This document shows, one piece after another, positions 56,606 to 64,000 of a DNA stretch of 64,000 bases; within the stretch, counting starts at the first letter, position 1; each line of letters begins with the position of its first letter. The notes under the pieces were generated by a model. That model searched no databases. It worked only from the letters and a program-made list of their open reading frames with translations, and was not told the origin of the DNA. The DNA is from Pseudomonadota bacterium (GTDB taxonomy: Bacteria; Pseudomonadota; Gammaproteobacteria; Steroidobacterales; Steroidobacteraceae). Location of the stretch: contig JAEYUC010000095.1 of assembly GCA_023433705.1 (NCBI GenBank), positions 124,001-188,000 of the forward strand, given 5' to 3'. The position numbers and the translations under genes are program-made.

Positions 56606-57575
56606 GGCGGCCCTGCAGCGTGAAATAGGAGATCACCGCGATCCAGCACGCGGCCGCGACGCCGTACTTCAAGGCATTCGGCAGCCAACGGGCCGACGAC
56701 CAGAACGCCTCGATCGCGGCCGCGATGAAGAACATCACCGCGAAGCCGTACACGATGATCATGCACTCGCGCGCGGCGAGTACGAGACTCTGCAAGCGCG
56801 TGTTGCGTCCGGGCGCGACGATCGAATGGCCGAGCCGCAATCCCGCCGCGCCCGCGAGCACGATGGCGGTGAGCTCGAACGCGCCGTGCGTCACCACGAA
56901 CGAATAGAACGTTTCGGAAAAGCCGCGCTCGGTCAGATATCCGGCGATCGCGCCGATGTGCACCCCGTTGAACACGAGGAAGAAGATGCTGCCCAGGCCC
57001 GCGAACAGTCCCCCCGCGAAGCACTGGAAGCCGATGCCCGTGTTGCGAAAGATGTAGTTGCCGAACATGTACCAGTCGGTGTCGGCGCCGCGAACGTTTC
57101 CGATGGATTCGGCGGACTCCGAATACATCTGCTCGAACATCGCCGCGGTGGCCGCGTCGGTCACCGACAAAATCAGATCCGGGCGCAGGTACACGAGCAC
57201 GCCCATGATCAGCATCGGTAGCCCGAACAGCGCGGCCGAGAGCCACACGTAGCCGGAGTGCGCGCGCACCGCGCGCGGAAAATCCACCAGGAAGGCGCGC
57301 CGGATGCGCGCCAGGCCGAACTCGCGCCGCTGGTAGATCACCTGGTGAGCTTCGCTCGTGAGCTTGTCGAGCCGGTCGAGCAGGTAGCGCGGATAGGAGC
57401 GGGCACGGGCGAGCGCGAGGTGCTCGCAGGCTCGCCGGTACAGTGCCGCGACGCGCTCGCCCTGGATCGGACTCGCGCCGCGCGAAAAACTCTTGCCGCC
57501 CAGGATCAGCTTTACCTGGGACTCGAGCTCCGTCCATTCCGCCTGGTAGAGGCTCTCGAACTGCAGCGGTGTCAT
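56595..57575 (-). CDS. SpoIIM-like (DUF95) membrane protein
   Basis: 326 residues from ATG 57575, which overlaps the RDD stop (ATGA). A cytosolic helical N-terminus is followed by about five membrane helices. DUF95/SpoIIM motifs: FGNYIFRNTGIGFQCFAGGL, FNGVHIGAIAGYLTERG, and FVVTHGAFELTAIVLAGAAG. In Bacillus SpoIIM acts in septal wall remodelling; in non-sporulating bacteria this family sits with MoxR and RDD genes and its job is unknown. Confidence 0.9.
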   Translation of the reverse strand: MTPLQFESLYQAEWTELESQVKLILGGKSFSRGASPIQGERVAALYRRACEHLALARARSYPRYLLDRLDKLTSEAHQVIYQRREFGLARIRRAFLVDFPRAVRAHSGYVWLSAALFGLPMLIMGVLVYLRPDLILSVTDAATAAMFEQMYSESAESIGNVRGADTDWYMFGNYIFRNTGIGFQCFAGGLFAGLGSIFFLVFNGVHIGAIAGYLTERGFSETFYSFVVTHGAFELTAIVLAGAAGLRLGHSIVAPGRNTRLQSLVLAARECMIIVYGFAVMFFIAAAIEAFWSSARWLPNALKYGVAAACWIAVISYFTLQGRRAD

Positions 57576-58264
57576 GTGCGCCGGCCTAACAACCATTGCG
57601 CGACGCCGAGCACGCGCCGGGTGACCTCGGATTCGGGGCGCGGCTCGTTGCCCTGGACGGGCGCGGCGATGGCCGCGAGTTCGTCGAGTCGTTCGATCGT
57701 GAGCGTCGGCGCGCGCGCGGCCAGCGCGATGACCGCGGCCTGGTCACGCGGCGCGATCGGGCGCACGGGGGCGAGCGGAGCGACCATGTCGAGCGTGGCC
57801 TTCGGCGCCGGGCGGCGCTCGTGCACGACGAGCGTGGCCGCGGCGATGTCGCCCAGGCGTTTGCCGTCCTTGCGCAGGAGCACGCTCAGGATCCCGAAGC
57901 CGAACGCGCCGGGCAGGAAATCCGCCACGCGCAGCAGGTTGCGCGTGATCGATGCGGCCGGCGTGATCGGCAGGCCGTTGTCCATGACGACCTTGAGGCC
58001 CATCGCGCGTTTGCCGGGCGTCGCGCCGTTGCGGCCGAGCTCGAAGACGACCGGATAGAACCACATGAGCACGAAGATCAGGATCAGCCAGAAGCCCATG
58101 CCGACGCCGCCCAGCAGCAGCGCCACGAACGCGCTTCCGTAATAGATGGCGAGGATGATCAGTTCGTCGATGAGGAATGCGCAGAAGCGCGCGGAGAGTC
58201 CGGCCGGACGCAGCTCCAGCAGAATTCCCTCGGGTGTTTCAGCCGCGACGATCGAATCGAGCAC
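57572..58264 (-). CDS. RDD family membrane protein, first gene of the operon
   Basis: 230 residues from GTG 58264; the frame opens at 58381 but the extra part overlaps the divergent gene's leader. RDD motif: LSARFCAFLIDELIILAIYY with Arg and Asp-Glu, then two more helices, then FELGRNGATPGKRAMGLKVV and ASITRNLLRVADFLPG. The C-terminal about 70 residues are soluble. RDD proteins are membrane proteins of mostly unknown role. Confidence 0.87.
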   Translation of the reverse strand: MLDSIVAAETPEGILLELRPAGLSARFCAFLIDELIILAIYYGSAFVALLLGGVGMGFWLILIFVLMWFYPVVFELGRNGATPGKRAMGLKVVMDNGLPITPAASITRNLLRVADFLPGAFGFGILSVLLRKDGKRLGDIAAATLVVHERRPAPKATLDMVAPLAPVRPIAPRDQAAVIALAARAPTLTIERLDELAAIAAPVQGNEPRPESEVTRRVLGVAQWLLGRRT

Positions 58265-58409
58265 GAGACCTGTGGTTGTAATTGTCCGACCCGCCGATTC
58301 TCGCCTAACCACGGAGGAATTGTCGCCTCGCGCGCCACATTTTGCGTTGACCAATGTGACGAGGCCGGCCAGCATTGTCATGCGGGGGCTTTCCCGCGGG
58401 AGCCTGCGC

Positions 58410-59786
58410 GTGTCCGGAGCAGAAATCTTGACGAGTGTCCTTGCGTGTCCGCGCTGCCGGCGTGGACGGCTCGCGCTCGAGCGGGCCGGCTGGATGTGCT
58501 CGGCGTGCAGCAGCGGTTATCCCGTGATCGGCGAGATTCCCTGGCTGTTTCCGGATCCTCGCCTGGCGCTCGCCGACTGGCGCGCCCGACTCGTAATGCT
58601 GACGCAGCATCTCGGTTCCGAGGCGGCCGCGATGCGCGCGGGAGCGACCGCGGAGTTGCCGGGCGCGACTCGCCGGCGCCTCGAGAGCGTCGCGGCGGCG
58701 TACGACGACCAGGTCGTCCGCCTGCGCGCGCTGCTCGCGCCGCTCGGGATCGAGACGTCCGGCACCCCGGAACCGGTCCACCATGCGCTCGGCACCCGGC
58801 TGCCCATCGAACAGGGCCTCACTAACTACTACGTGAACCTGCATCGCGACTGGTCCTGGGGCGAGGAGGAGAGCGCGGCGGCGCTGGCCGAGATCGGCGC
58901 CGTGCTCGATGGCGGGCTGGCGGGGCTGGGAATCACGCTGGTCCAGGGCGCGGGCGCCGGCCGGCTCGCCTACGACCTGCATGCCGCCGGCGGCGCGCCG
59001 CTGACCGTCGCCACCGACTTCAATCCACTGCTGCTGTTCGCGGCGCGCGAGTTGTACGCGGGCCGCGAAGTGGAACTCTACGAATTCCCGATCGCGCCGC
59101 GCCGGATCGAGGATCACGCCGTGCTGCGGCGCCTGACGTCCCCCGGTCCGGCCCGCGACGGACTCGTGCTCGTGGGCGCGGATGCCCTGCAGGCGCCGTT
59201 CGCGGAAGGCGTCTTCGATACGGTCGTGACGCCGTGGTTCATCGACATCGTCGGCGAACCCTTCGCGCGCGTGGCGGCGCGCATCAACCTGCTGCTCAAG
59301 CCCGGCGGACGCTGGATCAACACGGGCTCACTTGCGTTCGCGCGCGCCCCGCACGCCGAGCGCATCGGACTCGAGGAAGCCCTCGAGATGTTTCCCGCCG
59401 CCGGCTTCGGCAAACCATGTGTGCGCGAAACCACCGTGCCCTACATGCGCTCGCCCGCCAGTCGCCACTCGCGCCTCGAGCAAGTCGTGACCTGGGTGAC
59501 CGAAAAAGTCGCTCCCGCCCCCGAATCGCCACGCACCCGCGAACTCCCCGACTGGCTACTCGACCCCACGCAACCGATCCCGAAGACCCGCGCCTTCGAA
59601 ATGCAGCAGGTCTCGAGCCGCGTCCACGCCTTCCTGCTCGCAATGATCAACGGCGAACGCTCGATGCGCGAGATGGCACGCATGCTCGTCGAGCAACGCC
59701 TCATGGGCGCCGACGAGGCGGAGTCTCAACTGAATATTTTCCTGACGAGACTCCACGAAGAATCGGAGTCACGCACGACGTTCTAA
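58410..59786 (+). CDS. Zinc-ribbon SAM methyltransferase (N2227-like) with PqqD-like tail
   Basis: 458 residues from GTG 58410 behind GGGAG; ATG 58380 and TTG 58428 are alternatives. A Trm112-like zinc ribbon opens the protein (LACPRCRRG and WMCSACSSGYPV). The methyltransferase core has TLVQGAGAGRLAYDLH as motif I, TDFNPLLLFAARELYAG, and DTVVTPWFIDIV, close to carnosine-type (N2227) methyltransferases. The last about 70 residues (SSRVHAFLLAMINGERSMRE) resemble PqqD peptide-binding domains. Divergent from the RDD operon. The substrate is unknown. Confidence 0.8.
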   Translation: MSGAEILTSVLACPRCRRGRLALERAGWMCSACSSGYPVIGEIPWLFPDPRLALADWRARLVMLTQHLGSEAAAMRAGATAELPGATRRRLESVAAAYDDQVVRLRALLAPLGIETSGTPEPVHHALGTRLPIEQGLTNYYVNLHRDWSWGEEESAAALAEIGAVLDGGLAGLGITLVQGAGAGRLAYDLHAAGGAPLTVATDFNPLLLFAARELYAGREVELYEFPIAPRRIEDHAVLRRLTSPGPARDGLVLVGADALQAPFAEGVFDTVVTPWFIDIVGEPFARVAARINLLLKPGGRWINTGSLAFARAPHAERIGLEEALEMFPAAGFGKPCVRETTVPYMRSPASRHSRLEQVVTWVTEKVAPAPESPRTRELPDWLLDPTQPIPKTRAFEMQQVSSRVHAFLLAMINGERSMREMARMLVEQRLMGADEAESQLNIFLTRLHEESESRTTF

Positions 59787-59862
59787 TCGGGCTCTGCAAA
59801 TCCGGAGGCTCGATCGATTTCGGAACGCGCTGGCAGCGAGTCTCGCGACTCTTCCAGTGAAA

Positions 59863-59882
59863 CCCGTCGCGTGGGCGACGGG
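59863..59882 (+). terminator. Hairpin after the methyltransferase gene
   Basis: CCCGTCGC, loop GTGG, then GCGACGGG. A smaller GAGTC-TCGC-GACTC stem lies at 59838-59851. No U-tract. The 269-base gap shows no supported gene otherwise. Confidence 0.45.
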
Positions 59883-60055
59883 CATGCCGTCAACGCAGAC
59901 GCAGTGATCGCCGGGCCTCATCGCGCCCCACATCTTTTGCCACGATTCACCTCCAGATCGCCCGATCCCCGCCCGAAGCGGCTCCCGATCCCAGGTTGAA
60001 ATGGTCCCCAGAGAGCAAAACCGCTCTCGGTCAAACAAACAACTGGAGAAGGCAC

Positions 60056-60748
60056 ATGGGCACCTGGACGACGAAGTTTCGCAATTCCGCGCTGGTCGCA
60101 AGCGTGTTGGCAATCAGCCTGGCCGTGAACCCGGCTTCCGCGGGAACGTCGGGCAGCCACGGTGACAAGGGCGCCGCGAAGCGCGGCATGGCCGGCTTCA
60201 CGGGTGGCGCGATCATCGGCGCCGCCGCGGGTGGACCGCTCGGCATGGTCGTGGGCGCGGTCATCGGCGGCAAGATGGGCGAGCGCAGCCACGAGAAGAG
60301 TCAGGCGATCGCCGAGCGAAAGGCCGAGGCCGCGCTGCTCGCGGGCGAGGTCGATTCGCTGACGAGCTCACTCGATTCGCTGTCGGGCAAGGCCGGGCAG
60401 GTCGGTTCGACCGTCCAGTTCCGCACCAACGAAACGACGGTCCGCGACAGCGACCGTGCGCGCATCGCGCGGCTCGGCACGCTGGTCGCCGGTCTTCCCG
60501 ACGTGCGCGTCCGCGTGTCCGGGTTCGCCGATGCGCGCGGCGACGAGGAACTGAACCTCAAGCTCTCGCAGGAGCGCGCCGCGTCCGTCGCGCAGGAACT
60601 CGAGAAGGCAGGAGTTCCGAAGGAGCGACTGATCATCGAAGCCATGGGCGAGCGGTTTGCCTCGACCGAAGCCGCGGCGGATGACCAGGCCTTCGAACGT
60701 TGCGTCGAGATCCGCCTCGAGAAGGGCACGGCGCTCGCCAGCAACTGA
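60056..60748 (+). CDS. OmpA-like protein with glycine-zipper segment
   Basis: 230 residues from ATG 60056 behind TGGAGAAGG. The signal peptide ends PASAGT. A glycine-zipper stretch (GGAIIGAAAGGPLGMVVG, about 51-68) can insert in a membrane. A short coiled coil follows, then an OmpA C-terminal domain (RVRVSGFADARGDEELNLKL) with the peptidoglycan-binding Asp and Arg. It resembles OmpA-like PdsO proteins of proteobacterial sortase loci, but no sortase gene is here. Confidence 0.83.
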   Translation: MGTWTTKFRNSALVASVLAISLAVNPASAGTSGSHGDKGAAKRGMAGFTGGAIIGAAAGGPLGMVVGAVIGGKMGERSHEKSQAIAERKAEAALLAGEVDSLTSSLDSLSGKAGQVGSTVQFRTNETTVRDSDRARIARLGTLVAGLPDVRVRVSGFADARGDEELNLKLSQERAASVAQELEKAGVPKERLIIEAMGERFASTEAAADDQAFERCVEIRLEKGTALASN

Positions 60749-60861
60749 ATGCCCAGGCAACCTCGAAGTGCCAGCAACGTAAGGAGTGTTGCGAAGGACG
60801 CGGGCGGCGCGCTCATCCGGGCGCGCCGCCCGCATACTGGTGCCCTGGAACGGAGGCACCC

Positions 60862-61218
60862 ATGAGCAAACAGATAGTCGATTTCGCCGAGCCCCTCGAG
60901 GGCGAGACTTCAACACCCGCGGCCGACCGCCTCATCGCTGGCGCGCCGCGCCAGACCGTCAGCAATTACTTCGCGGACGCGACGGAACAGTTTTTTGCCG
61001 GCATCTGGTCCAGCACGCCGGGCAAATGGCGCATCCGATACACCGAGTCGGAGTTCTGCTGTCTCACGAAAGGCCGCGTCGTTCTGGAAAACAAGGACGG
61101 CCAGCGCTGGGAGTTCGCGGCGGGCGCCGCCTTCGTCGTGCCATCCGGGTTCGAAGGCACCTGGGAAGTACTGGAACAGTGCACCAAGTTCTACGCCCTC
61201 TTCGAGAGCCGCACTTAA
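60862..61218 (+). CDS. Cupin-fold protein (DUF861/EutQ-like)
   Basis: 118 residues from ATG 60862 behind CGGAGG. A single cupin: GIWSSTPGKWRIRYTESEFC then CLTKGRVVLENKDGQ and FVVPSGFEGTWEVLEQC. The first motif has Glu but lacks the paired His of metal cupins, as in the DUF861 group, so metal binding is doubtful. Function unknown. Confidence 0.82.
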   Translation: MSKQIVDFAEPLEGETSTPAADRLIAGAPRQTVSNYFADATEQFFAGIWSSTPGKWRIRYTESEFCCLTKGRVVLENKDGQRWEFAAGAAFVVPSGFEGTWEVLEQCTKFYALFESRT

Positions 61219-61336
61219 TTAGTGCAATCGTCTGCTGCCTCACGGCATAATCGCGGCGTCCCAGTGCATGTGTCTTGTTTTGCACTACACGCAATTCATT
61301 GAAATTCCTGGACGTTTACGCGGTCGGCGGCATGTA

Positions 61337-61352
61337 TGGCACACCCTTTGCT
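61337..61352 (+). promoter_or_regulatory. Sigma-54 promoter of the TorF porin gene
   Basis: TGGCACACCCTTTGCT fits the sigma-54 consensus TGGCACG-N4-TTGCW at all but one position, with exactly ten bases between GG and GC. It lies 36 bases before ATG 61388. Upstream, GTGCA (61264) and TGCAC (61281) form an inverted pair where an enhancer-binding protein could sit, but they do not match the NtrC consensus spacing. Confidence 0.8.
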
Positions 61353-61387
61353 TTAGCAGAGGGGCCCTTTAGCCCTTGGAGGAGACA

Positions 61388-62092
61388 ATGAAATCGATAA
61401 GAACCCTGGCGCTCGTGACCGGCCTCCTTGGCCTTTGCAGCGTCGCCCAAGCTCAATTCAGTTCGACCTGGACTGCGGTGAGCGACTACGACTTCCGCGG
61501 CTGGAGCCAGAGCGCGAAGGACCCGGCGCTGCAAGGCAGCGCGGATTACGCGTTTGGTGACAGCGGATTCGCGATCGGCGCCTGGGCGTCGAGCAGCATC
61601 GACTTCGGCGACGGCAACGATGCCGACATCGAGCTCGATCTGTACGCCGGATATACCGGAACGATCAACGACACGTTCTCGTGGTCGTTCCTGGCGAACT
61701 ACTACACGTACCCCAGCTCCGACGACACCGAGGACTTTCTCGAAGTGAATGTGGGCTTCGATGCGGGCAACTTCGGCATGAAGCAGTGGTACAGCGACGA
61801 CTGGCTGGGCTCCGGCATCAGCGCGTGGTACACCGAAGCGAACTACTCGCAACCGATCGGCGAGAGCTTCTCGCTGGATTTCCATGCGGGTTACTCGTGG
61901 GGTGATGCCTGGGAAGACTTCGAGATGTTCGACTACTCGGTCGCGCTCACGTACTCCTTCAGCAACTTCAGCGTCTTCGGCAAGTTCACGGGCACGGATG
62001 CCAGCGGTGACGACAAGGTCACGAGCGACGCGAACAACAACGAGCCGCGGTTCCTCGTCGGCTTCTCGACGACGTTCCCCTGGGGCGATTGA
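61388..62092 (+). CDS. TorF-family putative porin
   Basis: 234 residues from ATG 61388 behind GGAGGAG. The signal peptide ends SVAQAQ. It has the family's opening FSSTWTAVSDYDFRGWSQS, repeated aromatic barrel strands (EVNVGFDAGNFGMKQWYSDD) and the closing FLVGFSTTFPWG. This proteobacterial family is often linked to nitrogen-regulated genes; the sigma-54 promoter here agrees. It is followed by a clear terminator. Confidence 0.88.
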   Translation: MKSIRTLALVTGLLGLCSVAQAQFSSTWTAVSDYDFRGWSQSAKDPALQGSADYAFGDSGFAIGAWASSSIDFGDGNDADIELDLYAGYTGTINDTFSWSFLANYYTYPSSDDTEDFLEVNVGFDAGNFGMKQWYSDDWLGSGISAWYTEANYSQPIGESFSLDFHAGYSWGDAWEDFEMFDYSVALTYSFSNFSVFGKFTGTDASGDDKVTSDANNNEPRFLVGFSTTFPWGD

Positions 62093-62136
62093 TTTGACGC
62101 ATTAGCAAGATCAGCGAAGAATCCCAGCTGACTCGG

Positions 62137-62170
62137 AAAGGCCGGTCCCTCGCGACCGGCCTTTCCTTTT
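62137..62170 (+). terminator. Rho-independent terminator after the TorF gene
   Basis: AAAGGCCGGTC (62137-62147), loop CCTCGC, then GACCGGCCTTT (62154-62164), followed by CCTTTT. It is an 11-pair stem with a U-run and is the clearest terminator in the window. Confidence 0.9.
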
Positions 62171-62197
62171 GCCCGTTCCAAACGGATAGCCGGACGC

Positions 62198-63562
62198 ATG
62201 AAAGACCTCAGCAGCGGTTCGATTCCGGGACACATCGGCACGATGTCGATCCAGATGGCGATCCCGATCTTCGTGCAGACGCTGTATTTCTTCACGGACC
62301 TGTACTTCGTCACCAAGCTCGGTGACGCGGTGACGGCCGGGGTCACGTCGGCGGGCAACATCTGGTTCGTGACGCTGGCGCTCACGCAGATCCTCAACGT
62401 AGGCACGCTTGCGCTCGTGGCGCAGGCAGTCGGCGCGAAGGATCGCGACCGCGCGAACCTGGTGTTCAACCAGGCGGTGACGTTGTCGCTGTTTCTCGTG
62501 GTTGCCGTGATCGCCGGGCTCTACGCGTTCACGGGGCACTACATGCGCGCCGTCGCCGCGGATGCGGACACCGCGCGCGCGGGCATCGAGTACCTGCACT
62601 GGTTCGCGCCGGGGCTCGGCCTGCAGTTCATCATGATCGCGATGTTCGCGACGCTGCGCGGCACGGGCATCGTGATGCCGACGATGATCATCCAGCTGCT
62701 GACACTGGTCGTGAACATAGTGCTCGCGCCGGTGTTGATCGCAGGTTGGGGCACGGGCAGGCCGCTCGGCGCCGCCGGCGCCGGGCTCGCTAGCACCATT
62801 GCCGTCGTCGTCGGCGTGATCCTGTGCGCCTACTATTTCCACAAGCACGAAAAGTACGTGTCCTTCCATCGCGAGCAGATGCGCCCGCGCACCCAGGTTT
62901 GGGGCAAGGTGCTGGCGGTGGGACTGCCGGTCGGACTCGAGTTCATCCTGATCTCGATCGTGATGACAGCTATCTACTACCTGATCCGCGAGTTCGGCGC
63001 GGCCGCGCAGGCCGGATTCGGCGTGAGCCAGAGCGTGATGCGCATCATCATGCTGCCCGCGATGGCGGTGGCGTTCGCCGCCGCGCCGATCGCCGGCCAG
63101 AACTTCGGCGCGCGCAAGCCCGAACGCGTGCACGAAACGTTTCGCTGGGCGGCGCTGCTCAGCATCGGAATCATGACGGTTCTTACGGTCGTGTGTCAGT
63201 TCGAGGCCGAGTGGTTCATGCACTGGTTCACGCGCGAAGAGGCCGTGGTCGCCGTAGGCGTCGAAGTGCTCGTGATCACGTCCTGGAATTTCATCGCGAC
63301 CGGCGTGATCTTCAGCTGCTCGTCGATATTCCAGGGCCTCGGCAACACCTGGCCGGTCAGCGGCGCGAGCGCGTTCCGGCTCGTCCTGTTCATCGTGCCC
63401 GCGTTCTGGCTGGCGTCCCGCCCGGGATTCACGCTCGACGAGTTGTGGTACCTCTCGGTCGCGACGATGTTCCTGCAGGCGGGCGCGAGCTATCTACTGC
63501 TGCGGCGGGAATTCGCCCGGAAGCTGGGCACGCCGAAAATGGGGACATTCCCTGTTTCCTAG
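62198..63562 (+). CDS. MATE family multidrug/cation antiporter
   Basis: 454 residues with twelve membrane segments in two similar halves. Typical motifs: SIQMAIPIFVQTLYFFTDLY near the N-terminus, AVGAKDRDRANLVFNQAV after the first pair of helices, and IAGQNFGARKPERVHETFRW at the matching place in the second half. It expels toxic or metabolic compounds using a cation gradient. The last residues GTFPVS and the stop lie inside an inverted-repeat element, so the native C-terminus may have been replaced. Confidence 0.9.
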   Translation: MKDLSSGSIPGHIGTMSIQMAIPIFVQTLYFFTDLYFVTKLGDAVTAGVTSAGNIWFVTLALTQILNVGTLALVAQAVGAKDRDRANLVFNQAVTLSLFLVVAVIAGLYAFTGHYMRAVAADADTARAGIEYLHWFAPGLGLQFIMIAMFATLRGTGIVMPTMIIQLLTLVVNIVLAPVLIAGWGTGRPLGAAGAGLASTIAVVVGVILCAYYFHKHEKYVSFHREQMRPRTQVWGKVLAVGLPVGLEFILISIVMTAIYYLIREFGAAAQAGFGVSQSVMRIIMLPAMAVAFAAAPIAGQNFGARKPERVHETFRWAALLSIGIMTVLTVVCQFEAEWFMHWFTREEAVVAVGVEVLVITSWNFIATGVIFSCSSIFQGLGNTWPVSGASAFRLVLFIVPAFWLASRPGFTLDELWYLSVATMFLQAGASYLLLRREFARKLGTPKMGTFPVS

Positions 63563-63676
63563 CAAAAGGGGACAGGCCTGGCTGGTTTACGTGTCCATCC
63601 AGGATTCGTCGAGCGCGCGCCGACGTCCCGGCTCAGGTCTGTCCCCATTTGCCAGGAAACGAGGAATGTCCCCATT
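63538..63676. repeat. Long inverted-repeat element between MATE and transaminase genes
   Basis: Left arm 63538-63583 begins AATGGGGACATTCC and has AAAAGGGGACAGGCCTG. The right arm 63630-63676 is its reverse complement with a few mismatches (CAGGTCTGTCCCCATTT, GGAATGTCCCCATT). A 46-base spacer separates them. The form resembles the non-autonomous palindromic elements associated with REP-type tyrosine transposases in gammaproteobacteria; the family name is an inference. It carries the stop codon of the MATE gene and touches that of the transaminase. Confidence 0.8.
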
Positions 63677-64000
63677 ACTGCTTCAGGGCCTGGGAGAGTA
63701 TTCCGATCAACTCGTCGATGTGTTTGTGCTCGATGATGAGCGGCGGCGAGAGCGCGATGATGTCGCCCGTCGTGCGGATCAGCAGGCCACGCTCGAAGCA
63801 TTTCAGGTACACGTCGAACGCCCGTGCGCCGGGCGAACCGGCGACCGGCGCGAGCTCGATCCCCGCGACGAGGCCGTAGTTGCGCACGTCGATCACGTGC
63901 GGCAGGCCTTTCAATGAATGCACGGCCTCCTCGAACGCGGCCGACATCTGCTTCGCGCGCGTGAGCAGGTTCTCCCGCTGGTAGATGTCGAGCGCCGCGA
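63675..64000 (-). CDS. Omega-amino-acid:pyruvate transaminase (class III), C-terminal part
   Basis: About 108 residues, running out of the right edge; the start and PLP lysine are outside. The sequence AALDIYQRENLLTRAKQM then AVHSLKGLPHVIDVRNYGLV, GIELAPVAGSPGARAF and GDIIALSPPLIIEHKHIDEL matches beta-alanine:pyruvate transaminases closely. It would convert beta-alanine or similar omega-amino acids to aldehydes. Its stop codon TAA overlaps the end of the inverted-repeat element. Confidence 0.88.
   Translation of the reverse strand, partial: AALDIYQRENLLTRAKQMSAAFEEAVHSLKGLPHVIDVRNYGLVAGIELAPVAGSPGARAFDVYLKCFERGLLIRTTGDIIALSPPLIIEHKHIDELIGILSQALKQ

Noticed and set aside
61264..61285. GTGCA/TGCAC pair as an NtrC enhancer
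   Set aside because: The half-sites are in the wrong order and the spacing is too long for the NtrC consensus, so I mention it only as a loose possibility.

Overview
The window is GC-rich (about two-thirds G+C by eye), densely coded bacterial DNA. It has the marks of a gammaproteobacterium near Xanthomonadales/Nevskiales, for example Steroidobacteraceae. The marks are an UrcA-family protein, a TorF-type porin with a sigma-54 promoter, TonB-dependent uptake, several outer-membrane barrels, and ECF sigma/Ser-Thr kinase/TPR cassettes. The lineage is an inference. I saw no rRNA, tRNA, CRISPR array, prophage or intact insertion sequence.

Layout. 1-6.4 kb: end of a DUF1552 gene, a small exported protein, a zinc alcohol dehydrogenase, a DUF2306 membrane protein, a CadC-like membrane regulator with TPRs, an EEP-family hydrolase and an ABM monooxygenase-fold protein. 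6.5-11.6 kb: GltS-type symporter, outer-membrane barrel, PKD/Ig lipoprotein, UrcA protein. 11.7-18.4 kb: two ECF sigma-kinase-TPR cassettes facing tail to tail. 18.6-22.9 kb: MacB-type ABC exporter (ATPase, two permeases, adaptor). 22.9-24.4 kb: small uncharacterised genes. 24.7-29.3 kb: a TonB receptor, a deoxysugar mutarotase and a GH29 alpha-L-fucosidase, which look like a fucoside-scavenging set. 29.4-33.4 kb: a membrane-anchored trehalose-6-phosphate synthase and a DUF3011-barrel fusion. 33.7-41.7 kb: amidohydrolase, DcaP-like porin, periplasmic glutaminase, MscS channel, single-domain receiver, then a FixL/FixJ-like two-component pair. 41.8-48.2 kb: a group on the minus strand holding a TTC38-like protein, a large AAA/TPR regulator, a secreted TPR protein and an XRE regulator. 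Two of these genes share an almost identical upstream palindrome block.

48.35-51.6 kb is the most unusual region. It is a tightly packed four-gene operon: a His-rich membrane protein, a ketosynthase III with an intact Cys-His-Asn triad, a haem-oxygenase-like diiron oxidase, and an unrecognised protein. The XRE gene is divergent from it. I read it as a candidate small-molecule (fatty-acyl or polyketide-type) biosynthetic operon.

51.56-58.26 kb: a seven-gene operon on the minus strand in which every neighbouring pair overlaps (RDD, SpoIIM-like, membrane protein, DUF4129, DUF4350, MoxR, DUF58). 58.4-64 kb: a zinc-ribbon methyltransferase with a PqqD-like tail, an OmpA-like protein, a cupin, a TorF porin behind a near-consensus sigma-54 promoter, a MATE exporter, an inverted-repeat element that supplies the MATE stop codon, and the C-terminal part of an omega-amino-acid:pyruvate transaminase.
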